DNA from: Kappaphycus alvarezii
Lineage: Eukaryota > Rhodophyta > Florideophyceae > Gigartinales > Solieriaceae
DNA length: 64,000 bases
Assembly (NCBI GenBank): GCA_002205965.3
Contig: NADL03000669.1
Location: forward strand, 682,001-746,000
Direction of reading: 5' to 3'
Shown: positions 33,137 through 45,725 of the stretch, piece after piece
Layout: each line of letters opens with the position of its first letter
Position numbering within the stretch: the stretch's first letter is position 1
Notes under the pieces: model-generated
Seen by the model: only the letters and a program-made list of their open reading frames with translations
What the model was told of the DNA's origin: nothing
The model's database searches: none
Made by a program: the position numbers and the translations under genes

Positions 33137-33720
33137 TTGGGATTCGCGCCTTTCGAACTTTTGATACAAGATGAGCCCCACTACTTGCATTTATGCACGC
33201 AGAGATTCTTACTCTACTATCAAGGACCTTTTGAAAAGTACCAGCCGTCAAGTGAGATCGAGAAAAAGTTCTTGGAAACCATTCATACTGTTATGAACTT
33301 AAACAAATTAGGAGAAGAAAATAAACCAGAAGAAATTGGATCTTCAATGATAAGGAGCTGCTGCCTCCTGTTAAATGAGAATGCCGACGTTCACGATCTG
33401 AATCGAGTGGGGTTAGCTGATCTGTATCAGTGCTTTTCCTTGAAGAAATAAGTTATATTTGCTACAGAAGGTACCGCTCTGCACTTGATCACCAATGCAA
33501 TGGCTTTCATATAGGTCGGAGCCGCAACGAACGATTCGAGAGATCAATTAAGGGATTTGGCCAATTTAACAAGGGAAAACAGTGGAGCCAGGAGAATCTT
33601 CTACAGAACCACAGAGTATTATGTATCGCTTTGGCGGCGGAGACGGTTCCCGTCTCGCAAGTGAATAGTGTGAGAAGCGACTGTTTGGATGAAGCCCATG
33701 CGACAGGGCTGCTGCATTGA
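33137..33720 (+). pseudogene. Possible ankyrin-like gene remnant
   Basis: A 104-codon frame (no ATG at its start) contains SEIEKKFLETIHTVMNL and LLLNENADVHDLNRVGLADLY, which resembles an ankyrin repeat (LLL..GADV....+.G.T.LH). Past the stop at about 33451 the same frame continues GTALHLITNAMAF, another ankyrin-like phrase, with a second stop near 33516. The composition is coding-like compared with its surroundings. It could be a decayed host gene or a spliced gene whose introns I cannot place. Confidence 0.3.
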
Positions 33721-35576
33721 AATGTAAATAGGACAGGATATTGGAGTACCATTGGACGTGTTTGATAAAAAATGGAGTATAAAATGTGCTTAACAGAAAA
33801 TGGCAACTTGGATCGTATGATTCTTATTGGTTTAATACCGTGTGGAAGGTTAAACCATCGGTGTGAGTTTCTTTAACGTAACAGAAACTATTTTTGAGAA
33901 GCAAAAAATGAAGGTCGGTCAGTTCTTGAGCCCCAGCAGTGAGATTTCTAACATAGAAGGAGACAAAGAGATATATATTGTACATTTAGATATATAATGA
34001 ATAATATAGGTGAGCTGAGTTATTTTTATGGCTCCAGCAGGGGAGTTGGAGATGGACCAAACCCCAGTAGTTTTATGAGAGCCCTTGGCGCTTTACATTC
34101 TTGGGGTATTTACAAGAGATAGATTAATGCAACCAGGCGATTAGGAAAGCATGGGAATCTTTATTGGGGAAGTCATCGCCTGTGAGAGCGATAAGTGTGT
34201 GCTTAGTGGAGGGGCGAAGAATATGAACGGAACAGGGATAGGACAAGCAGGTAAGGAACTAGGGATATGTAGCCAGTTCTTGATTCTCTGAAGATATCTG
34301 AAGCTGATATATGGCCCAAGAAACATGGTTTTTTCAGGGGAACGATTTGAGAGTAGGGAAACTTGAGAAAGCCATCGAGATGCTTGTACTTGCTAACATG
34401 GATGGATCTGAGAAATGTTTTAGTTACTGAGTTTACAACTGAGTTCGAATGGGTGAAGACAAGGGAAAATAGTGGTCGAACGACGAACTATCCGCCTAAG
34501 GCATGGTGATGCGCTTTGGACTGGAGTGCATGTGACGGTCCATAAATTCGCCTTAGATGGAAGAAAGGGTTTCCTGCGAGGTGATTGAACTGGTAATACT
34601 ACTTCTTTGTCCATCGAATTTGGTGAAAATGACAGAATTAACGACTGTTGAGACTTAGCGGTCGGACATTATTTCAAAATCGAACTACATACCCAGATTA
34701 TTGAGTTCCTCGTTATTTTAAACGATCAAGAATAGTTATTCAGGATATTTTTATAGCCTTCCGACGGCCACAAGCTTCAAATGTAGGTTGAACGAACTTT
34801 TTCGGTGGTTACATCTTTTTACTTTGTTCTGGGGTGTACGCACTTAAATACTGTGCTGTGTATCTACTCACGTAGATACTGCAATGTCACTCCCCACGGG
34901 AAATTATTTCATCACTACAGGGAGTATGTCGAGGGCATGTAATTAAGAAAAGAATTACTCCCCCTTAAAAGATAAATGTCATCATCTGTCATAAAATAAT
35001 AAACCTCTTCACGTCTGATCAACATCTCCCTATTTGGCGCAAAGCGTGTTCATGGGGTTACATTTGGTGGCTTGAACAGAAGTAGTGACAGAAGGAGTGT
35101 AGGCATCGATCAGGGAGTTCCCCTTTTGAAAGTTCGCTGAGGGGTACCCGGTGAAATAAGATAATCTCAAAATGTTTTCGCAATTTACAGAGCGTCTCGG
35201 TTCCGAATACTTGGTGTGAAATCTCCAAACCTTCCGCCCTGATGATAGAAGTTGTCGATATTGATAGTTTTGGTGTCAGAGAGATCGCTCTCTAGTAGAT
35301 GTCGTGCAGGTAGGCGCGCTAGTGCAGTTTGCTTGTTCTCACAGGATTACGTCTCACATGTGCAGTACCGACTAAAGAGAGCAAGCAGACAATAAACCAA
35401 CGGTGGGGTGTAAAATCAAATTGCGTGTGGAGGCTTCTTCTCATTGAGAATCCAGTATGCTAATGTGGTCTAACGCTGCAATAGTGGCTGCAATTATCTT
35501 ACCAACGACCCATTCGGAGATTTAGTTACGTCGGGGGGAGTGCGGGGGCGGAATTCCAATTGATTCCCATTGAGTT
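33721..35576. other. Spacer without recognisable gene
   Basis: No domain, tandem array or terminal repeat recognised. Short frames on both strands only. Confidence 0.4.
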
Positions 35577-38550
35577 TTAAACGTGCTTGACAGCTTTGAA
35601 ATGGTACTCCCTTGTATTCTGGGTAGTGAAATTTATTGGAGTAGAATTCTGCTCACTTTTCGCGGAGTTAAAAATGTGTGTTTTTGTCTGGAGACGGTGG
35701 AGCGTAGCGGCTCTAAAAATGAAAAGAGAGAAGAGGAGGCTAATTTTAAGCACATAAAGCATACAGAGGTCATCGGACCAAAGCAATGAATCCCAAATAA
35801 ATACAAAAATTAAAGAATATCCGAAACCATCCGTGGTGACTTCGCGCCAAAGTACGCTCAGTCTGATGCTATTGGGTCCGACGTACCTAACTGGGATCGG
35901 GGCCACGTAACATAGCGCTCCCATTGGACTTCTAGCAGCCAGAGTGGCAATGGGAAATGAGTGAATGGCGTGTGGGTGCAAAAACCTTCCGCATTATACT
36001 CATCCCTTGGAATTTGCGGTACGTAATCCCAACAAAAGTCTCGCACTCTTTGAAAGGGCGCCTTGGTTTGACCCTACTCATCTTTTCAACATTGATCTTC
36101 TCTACATGTACGTCTTCAATGGGTTTATCCTAGGGGAGATCCAGATTTCTGGCGTCGAACCGCCATACTGTCGATTGTACGGGTCCACCACGCCTCACCA
36201 CGTTAAGCGTAGGCTTGATCTGTCTGCAAACGGCATTCGTGTTTTTTGAATGTTTGACGTATAAACAACTTCATTGTACCGATAGTTATGTGGTTGTTCC
36301 GTACTCGATTGACATTGATCAAATGTATTACCGGGACGACGGTGAAGTGCAATATGGGAACCATCTTGTTACCTCGGAGCCAACTTCTACGTATACAGTA
36401 AGCGACAACTAGGTCAATAATGAGCGCCTACTATTGGGAGTTCAACTCCGTGCTGACTATCCATTCACTCGCCATTTGAAATCTACGTTCCGCACTCGCC
36501 CTTTGACATGTTAGTGCGAATCTCGCAAGCGCCATGGGTTCCTCATATCCTACTAGGACATCGAGTTGGACCGCATCCGTGCTGATTAACTGGATTGCAT
36601 GTATCTCAGGCTTCTCGAAACTTGGTAAATGTAAGGGATACTCGACAAGATGCTTGTGGGAATTCCCCCTATCTTGAGTAACTAAACCTAGCAGCTTCTT
36701 GAAATCTTTGAGACTGGTTCTGACGTATGTTTTTCACAAATTGGGTCGCACTCGTTGCCGTTTCATGGCTTAATGGGCTCTCCGATTCATTCATAATGTG
36801 GTTTAAACCACCCTATGTACTTTCACAAATCGCGAACTTGGACTAGGATCTTGTCCTCAAGGAATCAGCTCATGTGAGGGACCTCGAATCTCAACTCAAC
36901 TCAAAATAGGCTAAGTATGACACTGTATAGTGGTATGACCCTGAAATGATTCCGTAGAACCGCTGGAGTTAATGTATTCACTGTCTGTCATGTGTTCTGG
37001 CTGTCAAGGTAGGCTTACCATTTGACCTAAAATAAAGTTTCCAAGTCGTCTTCTACCTCATTTGATGTGATGTTTTCAATCAAAAACTCTTGAGCTGTTA
37101 GCGTTTGATCCGGCTGTTTCGCCTGTTCTGGACTTGAAGTCCGTTTCTCGTTTTCGGTACTATCCCCGACAAAGTCTTACGAAAATTTTTGGTAGGTGGA
37201 GGGTTCAAGGTCCTCAACTGTGGCATTCTTGCCTTTTTCTGATCCAGTCGTGAAGAGCGTCTCAGTGTTGCGGTGGCAAAAACGGAGTCGCCTGAAGAAT
37301 TGTTGGGCTCTTTAGCTTTTTGATGAATGGTCTGCTGATGGGCAGTCCCGGACGCATCAGGCACTATCCGCCCCACCTGCCCATTAATTGGAAGATTTAG
37401 TGGGATCGGAACCGTCGACGCTGTTGCTTGACTGGACCTCCCTCCTGGCACGGTTATTTACCTAGTTTGGGTGTTTTGTTTTTGCAGTGCCTCCTTCGTC
37501 GCGAAAGGAATGAAATTTCGTGGACATACCACCCCCTTTGGTTTTTTATTGACTAACTAGCAGGTAGGACGCGCCTCAGTGAGTACTCCTGCTGTTCATC
37601 CCTATTCTGAAAAGGATCTGACTGCCTTGGTTGGAGTCCACCTCCTTTTTCATTCTGCCATCGACGCATTGGGCTTGAGAACCTATGTATAGACATGATT
37701 AGGCTGCGACGGCATCTGCACTGGGGCATCCAATCGCACCACGGGTTACCCTTGTATATTGAAATCTGCAACCTTGGACGGTACATCTCCACCGTATGAT
37801 ACCATGTATTTCTTGGAGTCGAACTCCTTAGTGCGTCTCGAACTATATTTACCGCAGGCCCGTTGTCCGCTGTTTGGGTCCGAAACCCTACTTCTGGGCC
37901 CTGCGTTAGCGTAGTGAGCCGTGGTTGCCCACCCACGTACGTTTGCGATCGCAGGAGCTCTCTATATCCGGTCAAACGACCTTGTGGCTCAGAGCTTCGC
38001 AGAGCTTCGTAGTCGAGTCCCCCCTGTGCTCCCTTTCCTTAAACTTTACTTGCATTGGACTTTGATCAGTGGGAGTTTATTCTTTCTTTGCTTTATTCGT
38101 CGATGTTGTACTGGGTTGAGATCCAAAACTTTGGTTTGTTACCCTAACGCCAGCCTTGAAGCCCCAAATACAGTGGATTTTTTCTTGGCTTTGAGCGCCC
38201 GAAGCCAACAAAGGAGGTTGTATTTTCTCCCTGCGAGTGGCATTACTCGTCTGCGTAGGGGTGAGAGTTGCTCGATCATCAGATCCCCGGGAAATTAGAC
38301 CTTCCATAGTAGCGGTCCGAGTGGCTCCTCGACCTTGAAGCATCGCATTTGACAATTCTACGGTATTCCTCCGTTTTGCATTGTTTCTTTTGGCCTGTTG
38401 AGGGCTTCCAACATGCACAAATAAACTATTTGTTTCCTTCACGGAACCCATCGATACCTGCAACGGGGCAAATTGTCGCGTCTCGATCGAGAGTTCCATG
38501 TTAAATCCCTGGCTTGTCCACTGGAATTTAAACTCGACTCGTGAACAGAT
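35577..38550. other. Degenerate retroelement-like region
   Basis: A plus-strand block at about 35820-35920 (GDFAPK motif) matches one at about 50400-50470, which lies at the start of a Copia-type pol fossil, so the region contains old retroelement sequence. Minus-strand frames at 37098-37451 (TLRRSSRLDQKK) and 37553-37975, and a plus frame at 35965-36249, look coding in composition but are not identified. The region is broken throughout. Confidence 0.35.
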
Positions 38551-39065
38551 TAGATGCATACTCACCAAGTAAGCCCTGATTGACTCTTGACAAAATCTCG
38601 CGGCTTTAATTGCCAATCTGGAAATAATTTCTTCGCCTGGGTGAGTTTTAAAATCATCTCTTTGATCTCGATGCTCGTCTCCTCATCAGTATTCAGAAGT
38701 GAGCTGACTGCCATTGCCGGTAGGCCATCATGCTTGACTAAACCAGTTTGTTTCCAACAATTAAAAACCACAGTCAGTGGCAATACCATTACACAATTCT
38801 GTAACCCAAAGAATAGCGGTTAACTGGTCCAGCTTTCAAATCCACTTCGGATTGCAGTCGACAAAGACATTGCACGATAAGACAAAGACAAAGATCGAAT
38901 TGACCCTTTCTGTATCGCATCTTCAAATCGGCAATAATTCCAGCGTCCAGTGGTTGTAGCTTCGATGTAGTGTTAGGAGGAGAAAAGAGCACTTGAATGG
39001 AGGTCAATTCCGGAAGAGTGTCTACGTTTCCATGCGCACTGCAATTTTCAATGAGAAGCAGAAGT

Positions 39066-39334
39066 TGAATGCGGATTACAGTGATGCCGAATTTAGCCTG
39101 GAATTAGCCTATTTAGAATACAGTAGTCAACCGGTACAGTGACTACAAAGTTTGAATTGACGGGCGGCGACATTATAAAACCCGGCGACATGAAATACGG
39201 AAGGGGTTCGCTCACGATAGGGACAATCCAACCGGGGAACGCAAGTGCCGATTCTACTTTGCCGCCAAGCCCTACTACACCTTACAGCCTCCTTAACCCC
39301 TCACCCCCTTTTGCGCACGAACCGCGCAACCACA
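39066..39334 (+). repeat. Copia 5' LTR
   Basis: Begins at TGAATG after the pogo sequence and ends near ACCACA. It contains TATAAAAC (about 39174), a likely promoter. It aligns end to end with 44841-45109. Exact ends and the target-site duplication could not be settled by eye. Confidence 0.8.
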
Positions 39335-39339
39335 GCTAT

Positions 39340-40713
39340 GGTCCCAGATCCAAACATGACCAAGGAACGCCAGCAATCTGATCTGCCGTTATTCTATCCA
39401 GATCGAGACTTGCAAGAGTGGCGCCGAAAAGTTGGAAGCTGGGTTGATCTTGTCCTTGCGGCCGCCGAACGAGGAAATGACTCTTACTACTCCACTATCG
39501 CAAAAATTCCGTGACGAACTCTGTACGAACCTTTTGCTCAGCAGTCAATCGTCGATGGAGCACAATCAAAGGGAATAATTAAATACACTCAAGAGGACCA
39601 GATCGAATGTGTCAGATAAATGGTTGAGTTAATTGCAGTAGACCCTCCGATTGCAAGTGTCTCTCGCCTCATTTTTTCTTTTAACAAGGTAACGGGTTGT
39701 CAAAGGAATAAAAATGGAAATCTTACTTTGTTTTTTCCCTTTTTCCGAAAATTAGCTGCCGATCATTTAGTACAGGTTAACGCTTCCTCTGACTCACAAA
39801 TTGGTGAAGTCTTATCAATCACACTTCTAAATAATGCAATCTCGAGGAAGCAACGTTAAAGAATGCAAAGCTGTCTTTGATTTCTCTGGCCGAAACGCGA
39901 GTCAAGAAAGAAGAACAGAACAAGACAGTCTGAGTTCTGGAGAAGGATCTCTACAAGACTATTACTGCATTTGAAGACCTGAAGAGTGCTATTATTTCGA
40001 CTTCTGCCCCAAACGTCGAATGGGATAGCCCCTTGCATATGCCATCTACCCTCACAGAGAAATCCGAAGAACTCCAGGAGGCTATCTATCTATTCCGTCG
40101 TTTTGGAAATGACCAAATAGTGAATTCTGTGTCAAATATGTTCTCCAGTAAGGAGGCAAGGACCAGGTTGCATCTTGACGACGCAGCGACTGTACTGAAC
40201 AATCTAACAGCCACCCCTGCGAATAATCAAAACACAATGACAATGCAACAGGTTCAAGCCCTCTTCGCTCAACAAATGGAAGCCTACTTTGGTCGCACTC
40301 AGGGTGAGCAAAGTGGGTTTGACTGGTCACGACTTGGAGACGGAGCAAGTAGAGGGCAAGATCGCGGAGGCTTTCGTGGAGGAAAAAGAAACCGTCAGGG
40401 ACGCGGAAATTTCCGTGGAAGTTTTCGCAACCGCTCTCGGAACGACGAAGTCGAGAAAGATAACCCCCGCATACTTGGAAAACGCCCTAGAAACGAACGC
40501 GCTAAAGATGGTCGAAGTGAATTTGGGACAAAGTTCCGGGATTGCGGGAGAAATGGTCACACTCGTGGTGACGATGAATGCAGAAATCCTAGTGCTTATA
40601 CTCTCTTTCTGAGACAAAACAAGAAAAATAATGATGACAGCGCCGAAAAAAATGGAGAAGGAAACGTTCCTTTTTTTCAAAGAAGCTCCCAGTCCGAAGA
40701 CAGGAAAGCCTAA
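39340..40713 (+). pseudogene. Copia gag region (fossil)
   Basis: Begins with a gag-like segment (LPLFYPDRDLQEWRRKVGSW) shortly after the 5' LTR and ends with an Arg/Gly-rich basic tail followed by a zinc-knuckle-like Cys/His cluster, as expected for a nucleocapsid region. It would bind and package element RNA. Broken. Confidence 0.65.
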
Positions 40714-40740
40714 TCAGAAGTAGGGGAGCCCAATCAGACG

Positions 40741-43700
40741 TTAGGTCCGGATCCGATGACCCAAACCCAAATATCGATGGGGGTGTCCCAAAAGCGTCGG
40801 TGGCATTGAGGCAGCTGCTGCGCTGTGTGAAGCTATGGGAACCGAATTGATTCTTCGACCATTGGAAGTCGTTCGTTTTCCACATGGGTATGGACCGAAC
40901 TGCAGTGACGCGAAACTCACTGTGGCTTTATAGGACATGGAAATAACAGACCTGGCAGGAACGTTGGTCAAGATCCCATTCCACGTTACAGTCGGAGATG
41001 GACTGTTACTACTTGGAAACGAGGTAGTGCATGGGTCCGACCTGATTAATTCCCAAAATACACTCGTCATCCCACCGGGAACCGGTGGAATATCTGCGAA
41101 AACTCTTTGGTTCCAGACCTATCATGACAGCATGGTTGAGGAGGATTCAAACTCAAGGCGAACCTACCTCAACGTTGTGCCCTCAACATGCTCATCTTTC
41201 AAATCATTCTTCTCATCGATCCGAGCGTTCGCATCGATGCAAAAGAGTCGAAAGGACTACGGAGACGGCAAAAATGCAAGAAGATTTGAGAAAAAGCTGC
41301 ATGGTTATTCTCACCTTCACTACAATGATATGGTGACGTTCTGTGGGCGTGGGGGATTTATAAATCCCGTCTTGAAGCAGGCTCTCATATATGTAGTGGA
41401 CAAGTGAAATTCATGCAAATTGACAGGTCAGCCCTTGAGGTCAAGCAAAATATCCCCATGTAAGTTTTGTCTCCAGTTTAACGATCACATTCAGATGGAC
41501 TTCTTGTTCATCACAGAGCTGAGCGAGCAGCCTATACTACACATGTTTGATATACACACAGCCTATTCTGAAGCTTTCATTGTCAATTCTAGAGATATGA
41601 GTATCGCTGCGAAGCTATTTGACCAAAAGTGGGTGAGCAATCATGGACCACCACGCGCCATATCCGGGGATCCTGAGTTCACTAACACGAATTCCCAACG
41701 ATGTCTTCGTTACCTTCACGTGAAGATGGAACCAAGAACGGCACTAAGACACAACAAGCTCGGTGTTGTCGAACGAAAGTAGTCCGTTGTACGGCTCATT
41801 TCCCAAAGCTTTCCCAAGGACGCGCAGTTCTTCAAGAGTTATGGAGTGGACAAGGACAGAATACTATCTCGGGCCACGTTTCTTTCCAGCATCATGTTCG
41901 GGAGCTAAATGCTGAGTAGTTTTAACTTTGCCAAAGGCTAAACACCAGGAATTGTTGGTCTGTCGCAACGCGAGGTGTCCACCGAGCTTCTAAAAGCGCA
42001 TCTCTAACAAAGTGCCCGGCGTGCAATTGCAAAGATTGAAAAGAGTCGAAAACCGCAAACTGTGAACCCTGAGTATTTACAAAGGGAAACCGAAATATAC
42101 TTCTTTAAGAGGAGTGGAAAGTCGTGAAAGTGGGAGCCTGGATACATCCGGAACGTTGAAGAGCACTTAGTCAACATATCAAGTTCCCAAGACCATGGAG
42201 AATCTGCGGAACAAATACCCACCTTGAGAAGCGACCAAGACGTTCCGCAGCACACCTCTTTACGACACGTCGCAGAGGGAGAAAATGACGACCCATAAAG
42301 CAAAATACAGAAAGAGTCGTCATTATGGGCATCGCACCCTGGCAAAAGGGACAATACGCTAAGGACGAGTCTGTTTGACAGCTCGCAAGCTGAAATGGAA
42401 TAAACCAGTGCTTTAGTTTGTCTTACCAAATCGCACGATCCTCCTCAGCTGCAAAAGGATGTCGGTAACATTCCAGTCGTGCCACCTCCAAATACCCCGT
42501 ACAACCTGCCGTCAGTCGAGCAAGAAGTCTTGAAAGGCGTATATGAGATCCTCGGAGATCAGTCTACCAGCGAATCGAAGCTAGAATTCCTCCCGAGATG
42601 GCTTATCGATGACTCCATCAACAAGGAAAAGGCGAATCATTCCGCAGCTTATGAAGAGGCTGATATTGCAGCTCTACCAGAGAGTGCAAACCTAATCTCC
42701 TCTCACCATTTCTTCTAGGTGAAGCACGATGGGACAAAGGGTACGCTCAAGTTAAAATGCAGACTTGTACCAAATGGACACAGAGACAAGGAAAAGCATT
42801 TAATTCCGAAGGACTCTGCAACCGCGCAGTTTCTAATAATCCGCCTTGTTCACTCCCTCGCATCAATTCTCCAGCTTTCTGTCGCTACGCTTTATATAAA
42901 GAAAGGTTATCTACAGGGAGGATTCTTATCCCGCGAAATATACACGCGACCACCGAAAGGGTGAGCTTCTTCTTTGCGTGAATTATGGAAGTTATTGAAA
43001 ATAGCATACGGTTTGGTTGAATCGGGCCGAATATGGCTTCTTGCGATTGAAGCCTGGCTGATAAAGGAAGGCACAAACGAAATGCCGGGATTATCACAAC
43101 TATTTGAGTCAAGAACTGCTCAAGGGTCAAAAGAGCTCGTAATAGCAAAGGTTGTCGACGATCTCCTAGTAATTGCAGCACCTGACGTGCTCAAGTAGTT
43201 TTACATAGGCCTCTCTAAGAAATTCGAGGTTGGAAGGTTCATTACGGACCGAGAGCTCATCTTCAACCGACTGCATATTACGGTTCAGCCGGATTTAAAC
43301 ATTACCATATCTATGAGTGAGTTCATGAACAAAATCAATCTAATACCTCTAGAACGAAAACGACGCAAGCGGTACAACGAAAAATGTACTAAAAAAGATC
43401 TGAGAGAATACTAACGCGTGTGTGGTGCACTTAATTTCCTCGGACACGGTACGCTACTACAAGCCTCATATGTCGCAAGTTTCCTCCAGCAGCAGGTTTC
43501 TCGCCTCACTGTTTCTGAGTTGTTCATTGCAAATAAGATGCTGAAAGAGCTCAAGAGCCTCGACCCTTATATAACATACCGCTTACCATCTAACGAAAAT
43601 ATCATACCCACCAACCTCGCATTCAGTGACGCGAGCACAGGTCGTTCAGCATATGACCAGACAGGATATATCTCCGGATTATACCTGTCAGCGAGGGGTG

Positions 43701-44158
43701 ATAGTGGCAATAGTGGTATCTACCATGTCCTAGACTGGGCAATTGGAAAACAAGCTCGAGTTTCTTTCTCGTCAATCGGAGCAGAAATCTTGGCAGCAGC
43801 AACGAGCACTGATCGTGGAGCCCTAATGGCAGAGCGAATCGCTGCACTAAATGGAACAAGTACAAATCTACCATTTATTCAAAGTGTGGACTCCAACGTG
43901 CTTTACTCAACCATCACGATACTGCATGAAGGTTCCGACTATCGTCTACGGCCAACAGTGTGTCGTTTGCGCGACTCATTCGAAAACGGAGAAATCGAGG
44001 TCATGCAGTGGATAAGAGGAGTCGATAACCTCCCCGACGCTCTAGCAAAGAGAAACCTGCAAATGTTTAATCAGCTGAATAAGGTTATAATTGATGGAAC
44101 AATACGCGACGCCGCCTTCCGTGCTGGAAAGCGTGTATTGGCGATGGAGAATGCTTGA
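40741..44158 (+). pseudogene. Copia pol region (fossil)
   Basis: Protease-like and integrase-like pieces (to about 41.9 kb; MDFLFITELSEQPILHMFDIHTAYS resembles the integrase core), a linker, reverse transcriptase (42.7-43.3 kb) and RNase H (43.4-44.16 kb). The order is that of Ty1/Copia. Broken in several places. Confidence 0.75.
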
Positions 44159-44840
44159 CGAAAAGCGCATATGCGCGCAATTGTGCAGCTCGAGCGACAG
44201 GAAAATGCAAAAACAACACCGCTGCAGACACATAATTGCGCATGACATCTACTCTACACTTCACATACATGTTGGGAACAAAAAATCTATTTTGGGAACA
44301 TAAGTGTCAACGTGGACACGTGTAAGGTTATGGGCACCCCTTGGGTCCCGCGATATTGGTCTGGTTACCATGGCCACGCTCTATGCGCCCAGGCAGTGCA
44401 TGATCAAATTTCTTTTTTCACTTTTGGTGAACTGGGTGATCCAGCTGCGGCCGCATAATGCAGAACAATACACGAATTAACGCTGCTTTATTGTTCGCAA
44501 GCGAACTGTTTCAAGCGCCGGCACACTGAAGCTGCACTACCTGGACAGGACTGGGCTATCGCTTGAGGAGGAGGTTGACAGCCTCCACGACGCGCAAGGA
44601 ACAGATCAGGTCCACTGCCAACCTTCCAAGCTCGAAAAGCTCCGGTACGCGCTTATGCTGGGTTAATTATACAGAAAAAGTCGCAAGCTCTGAATAGGAA
44701 AATCGGTCAATTTGAAATTCTGCGCCAAATTCGACATTGATTGCAGAACGCGCCCGTCGGATTTTTTTCTCGCAAAATATTTGCGGGTACTCCAAAACAA
44801 CCAATGGCTGGCTTCTATCTTGCCGCTAGCGGGGGTGAGT

Positions 44841-45109
44841 TGAATGTGCATTACAGTAATGCCGAATTTAGCCTGTAGTTAGCCTTTTTAGAATACAGGT
44901 GTCAACCGGTACAGTGACTACAAAAGTTTGAATTGACGGACGGACATTATAAAACCCGGCGACATGAAATACGGAAGGGGGTTCGCTCACGAGAGGGACA
45001 AACCAACCGGGGAACGCAGGTGCCCACTCTACTTTTCCGCCCAGCTCTACTACACCTTATAGCCTCCTTAACCTCTCACACCCTTTTGTACGCGAACCGC
45101 GCGACCGCA
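44841..45109 (+). repeat. Copia 3' LTR
   Basis: Aligns with the 5' LTR; preceded by a purine-rich tract (GCGGGGGTGAG, about 44829-44839) that fits the primer for plus-strand synthesis. The pogo transposase sequence resumes directly after it. Confidence 0.8.
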
Positions 45110-45725
45110 GCAAAACCTTTCCACATGCAGATCTTCGCATAAAACTGTCAAGTCTGTGAATCCATTCAAAAAAGATTAAAGGGGTCATGCATCCTTTTTT
45201 GTTGCTGTGACAATCAAATCCATGTTCGTGTCCACTCTTTCTTGCAAAGCACCTGGGCTTCTTAGCTTTGCCGATAATTATCAAGGGGTACATATTTGAT
45301 CCAGTTGCATTACAACAGGCCAACCTAGTAATACGGACTATATCCTTTTTACGACCTGCCAGCTGGCTTCTCGAAATGGTTTCATCTGGTGCCATACTGT
45401 AGAACAGACTAAAGTCGTCTGCATTCCAAACGTTATCCAGCGAAAATTTTCCTATCTCTTCAATGAGGTCTGGAAGCGCACGACTCGCAGGTTTATGATC
45501 TGCATCACTGCCCTCACGGCGAGTTAAGCGATATTTCAATTTCCATCTCACCTGAAATTGCGAAAGCCATCCTGAGCCGAGCTTTAAGTCAAACCTCTTC
45601 TCGATCGGCAAACCCTCATTAATCTTAGCTTGTAAAGAATGGCCTTTTGAACACATCATTGATCCCCTGAGGCAAACTCGTCTATTAAACTTATCACATA
45701 CCCTTGCATAGAGCGCCTCTTCCAT

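Larger units (their letters stand above)
39066..45109 (+). mobile_element. Copia LTR retrotransposon (fossil)
   Basis: Two LTRs of about 269 bases flank an internal region with gag then pol parts in Copia order: a gag-like protein with an RG-rich, zinc-knuckle-like tail, protease, integrase remnant, reverse transcriptase (RLVPNGHRDKEKH, GYLQGGFLSREIYTRPPKG, VDDLL) and RNase H (FSDASTG...IGAEILAAAT). Integrase before reverse transcriptase marks Copia. The reading frames are broken in many places (of the order of ten or more), and the LTRs differ at roughly one base in ten, so the copy is old and inactive. It lies inside the pogo transposase gene. Confidence 0.88.
38562..45725 (-). mobile_element. 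pogo-like DNA transposon, split by an LTR element
   Basis: The transposase starts at ATG 45725 on the minus strand. Its 5' half (45725 to about 45110) has GSGWLSQFQVRWKLKYRL (Tc5/CENP-B type helix-turn-helix), VWNADDFSLFYSMAPD (first catalytic block), RKKDIVRITRLACCNATG and FFEWIHRLDSFM. A Copia element interrupts it. The 3' part resumes at about 39064: LIENCSAHG, then FSPPNTTSKLQPLDAGIIADLK, the conserved pogo block, and VVFNCWKQTGL (38.7 kb). The transposase is also frame-broken near 38.8 kb and has E where DNC is expected. pogo-family transposases move TIR-ended elements to TA sites; the ends were not found here. Confidence 0.82.
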
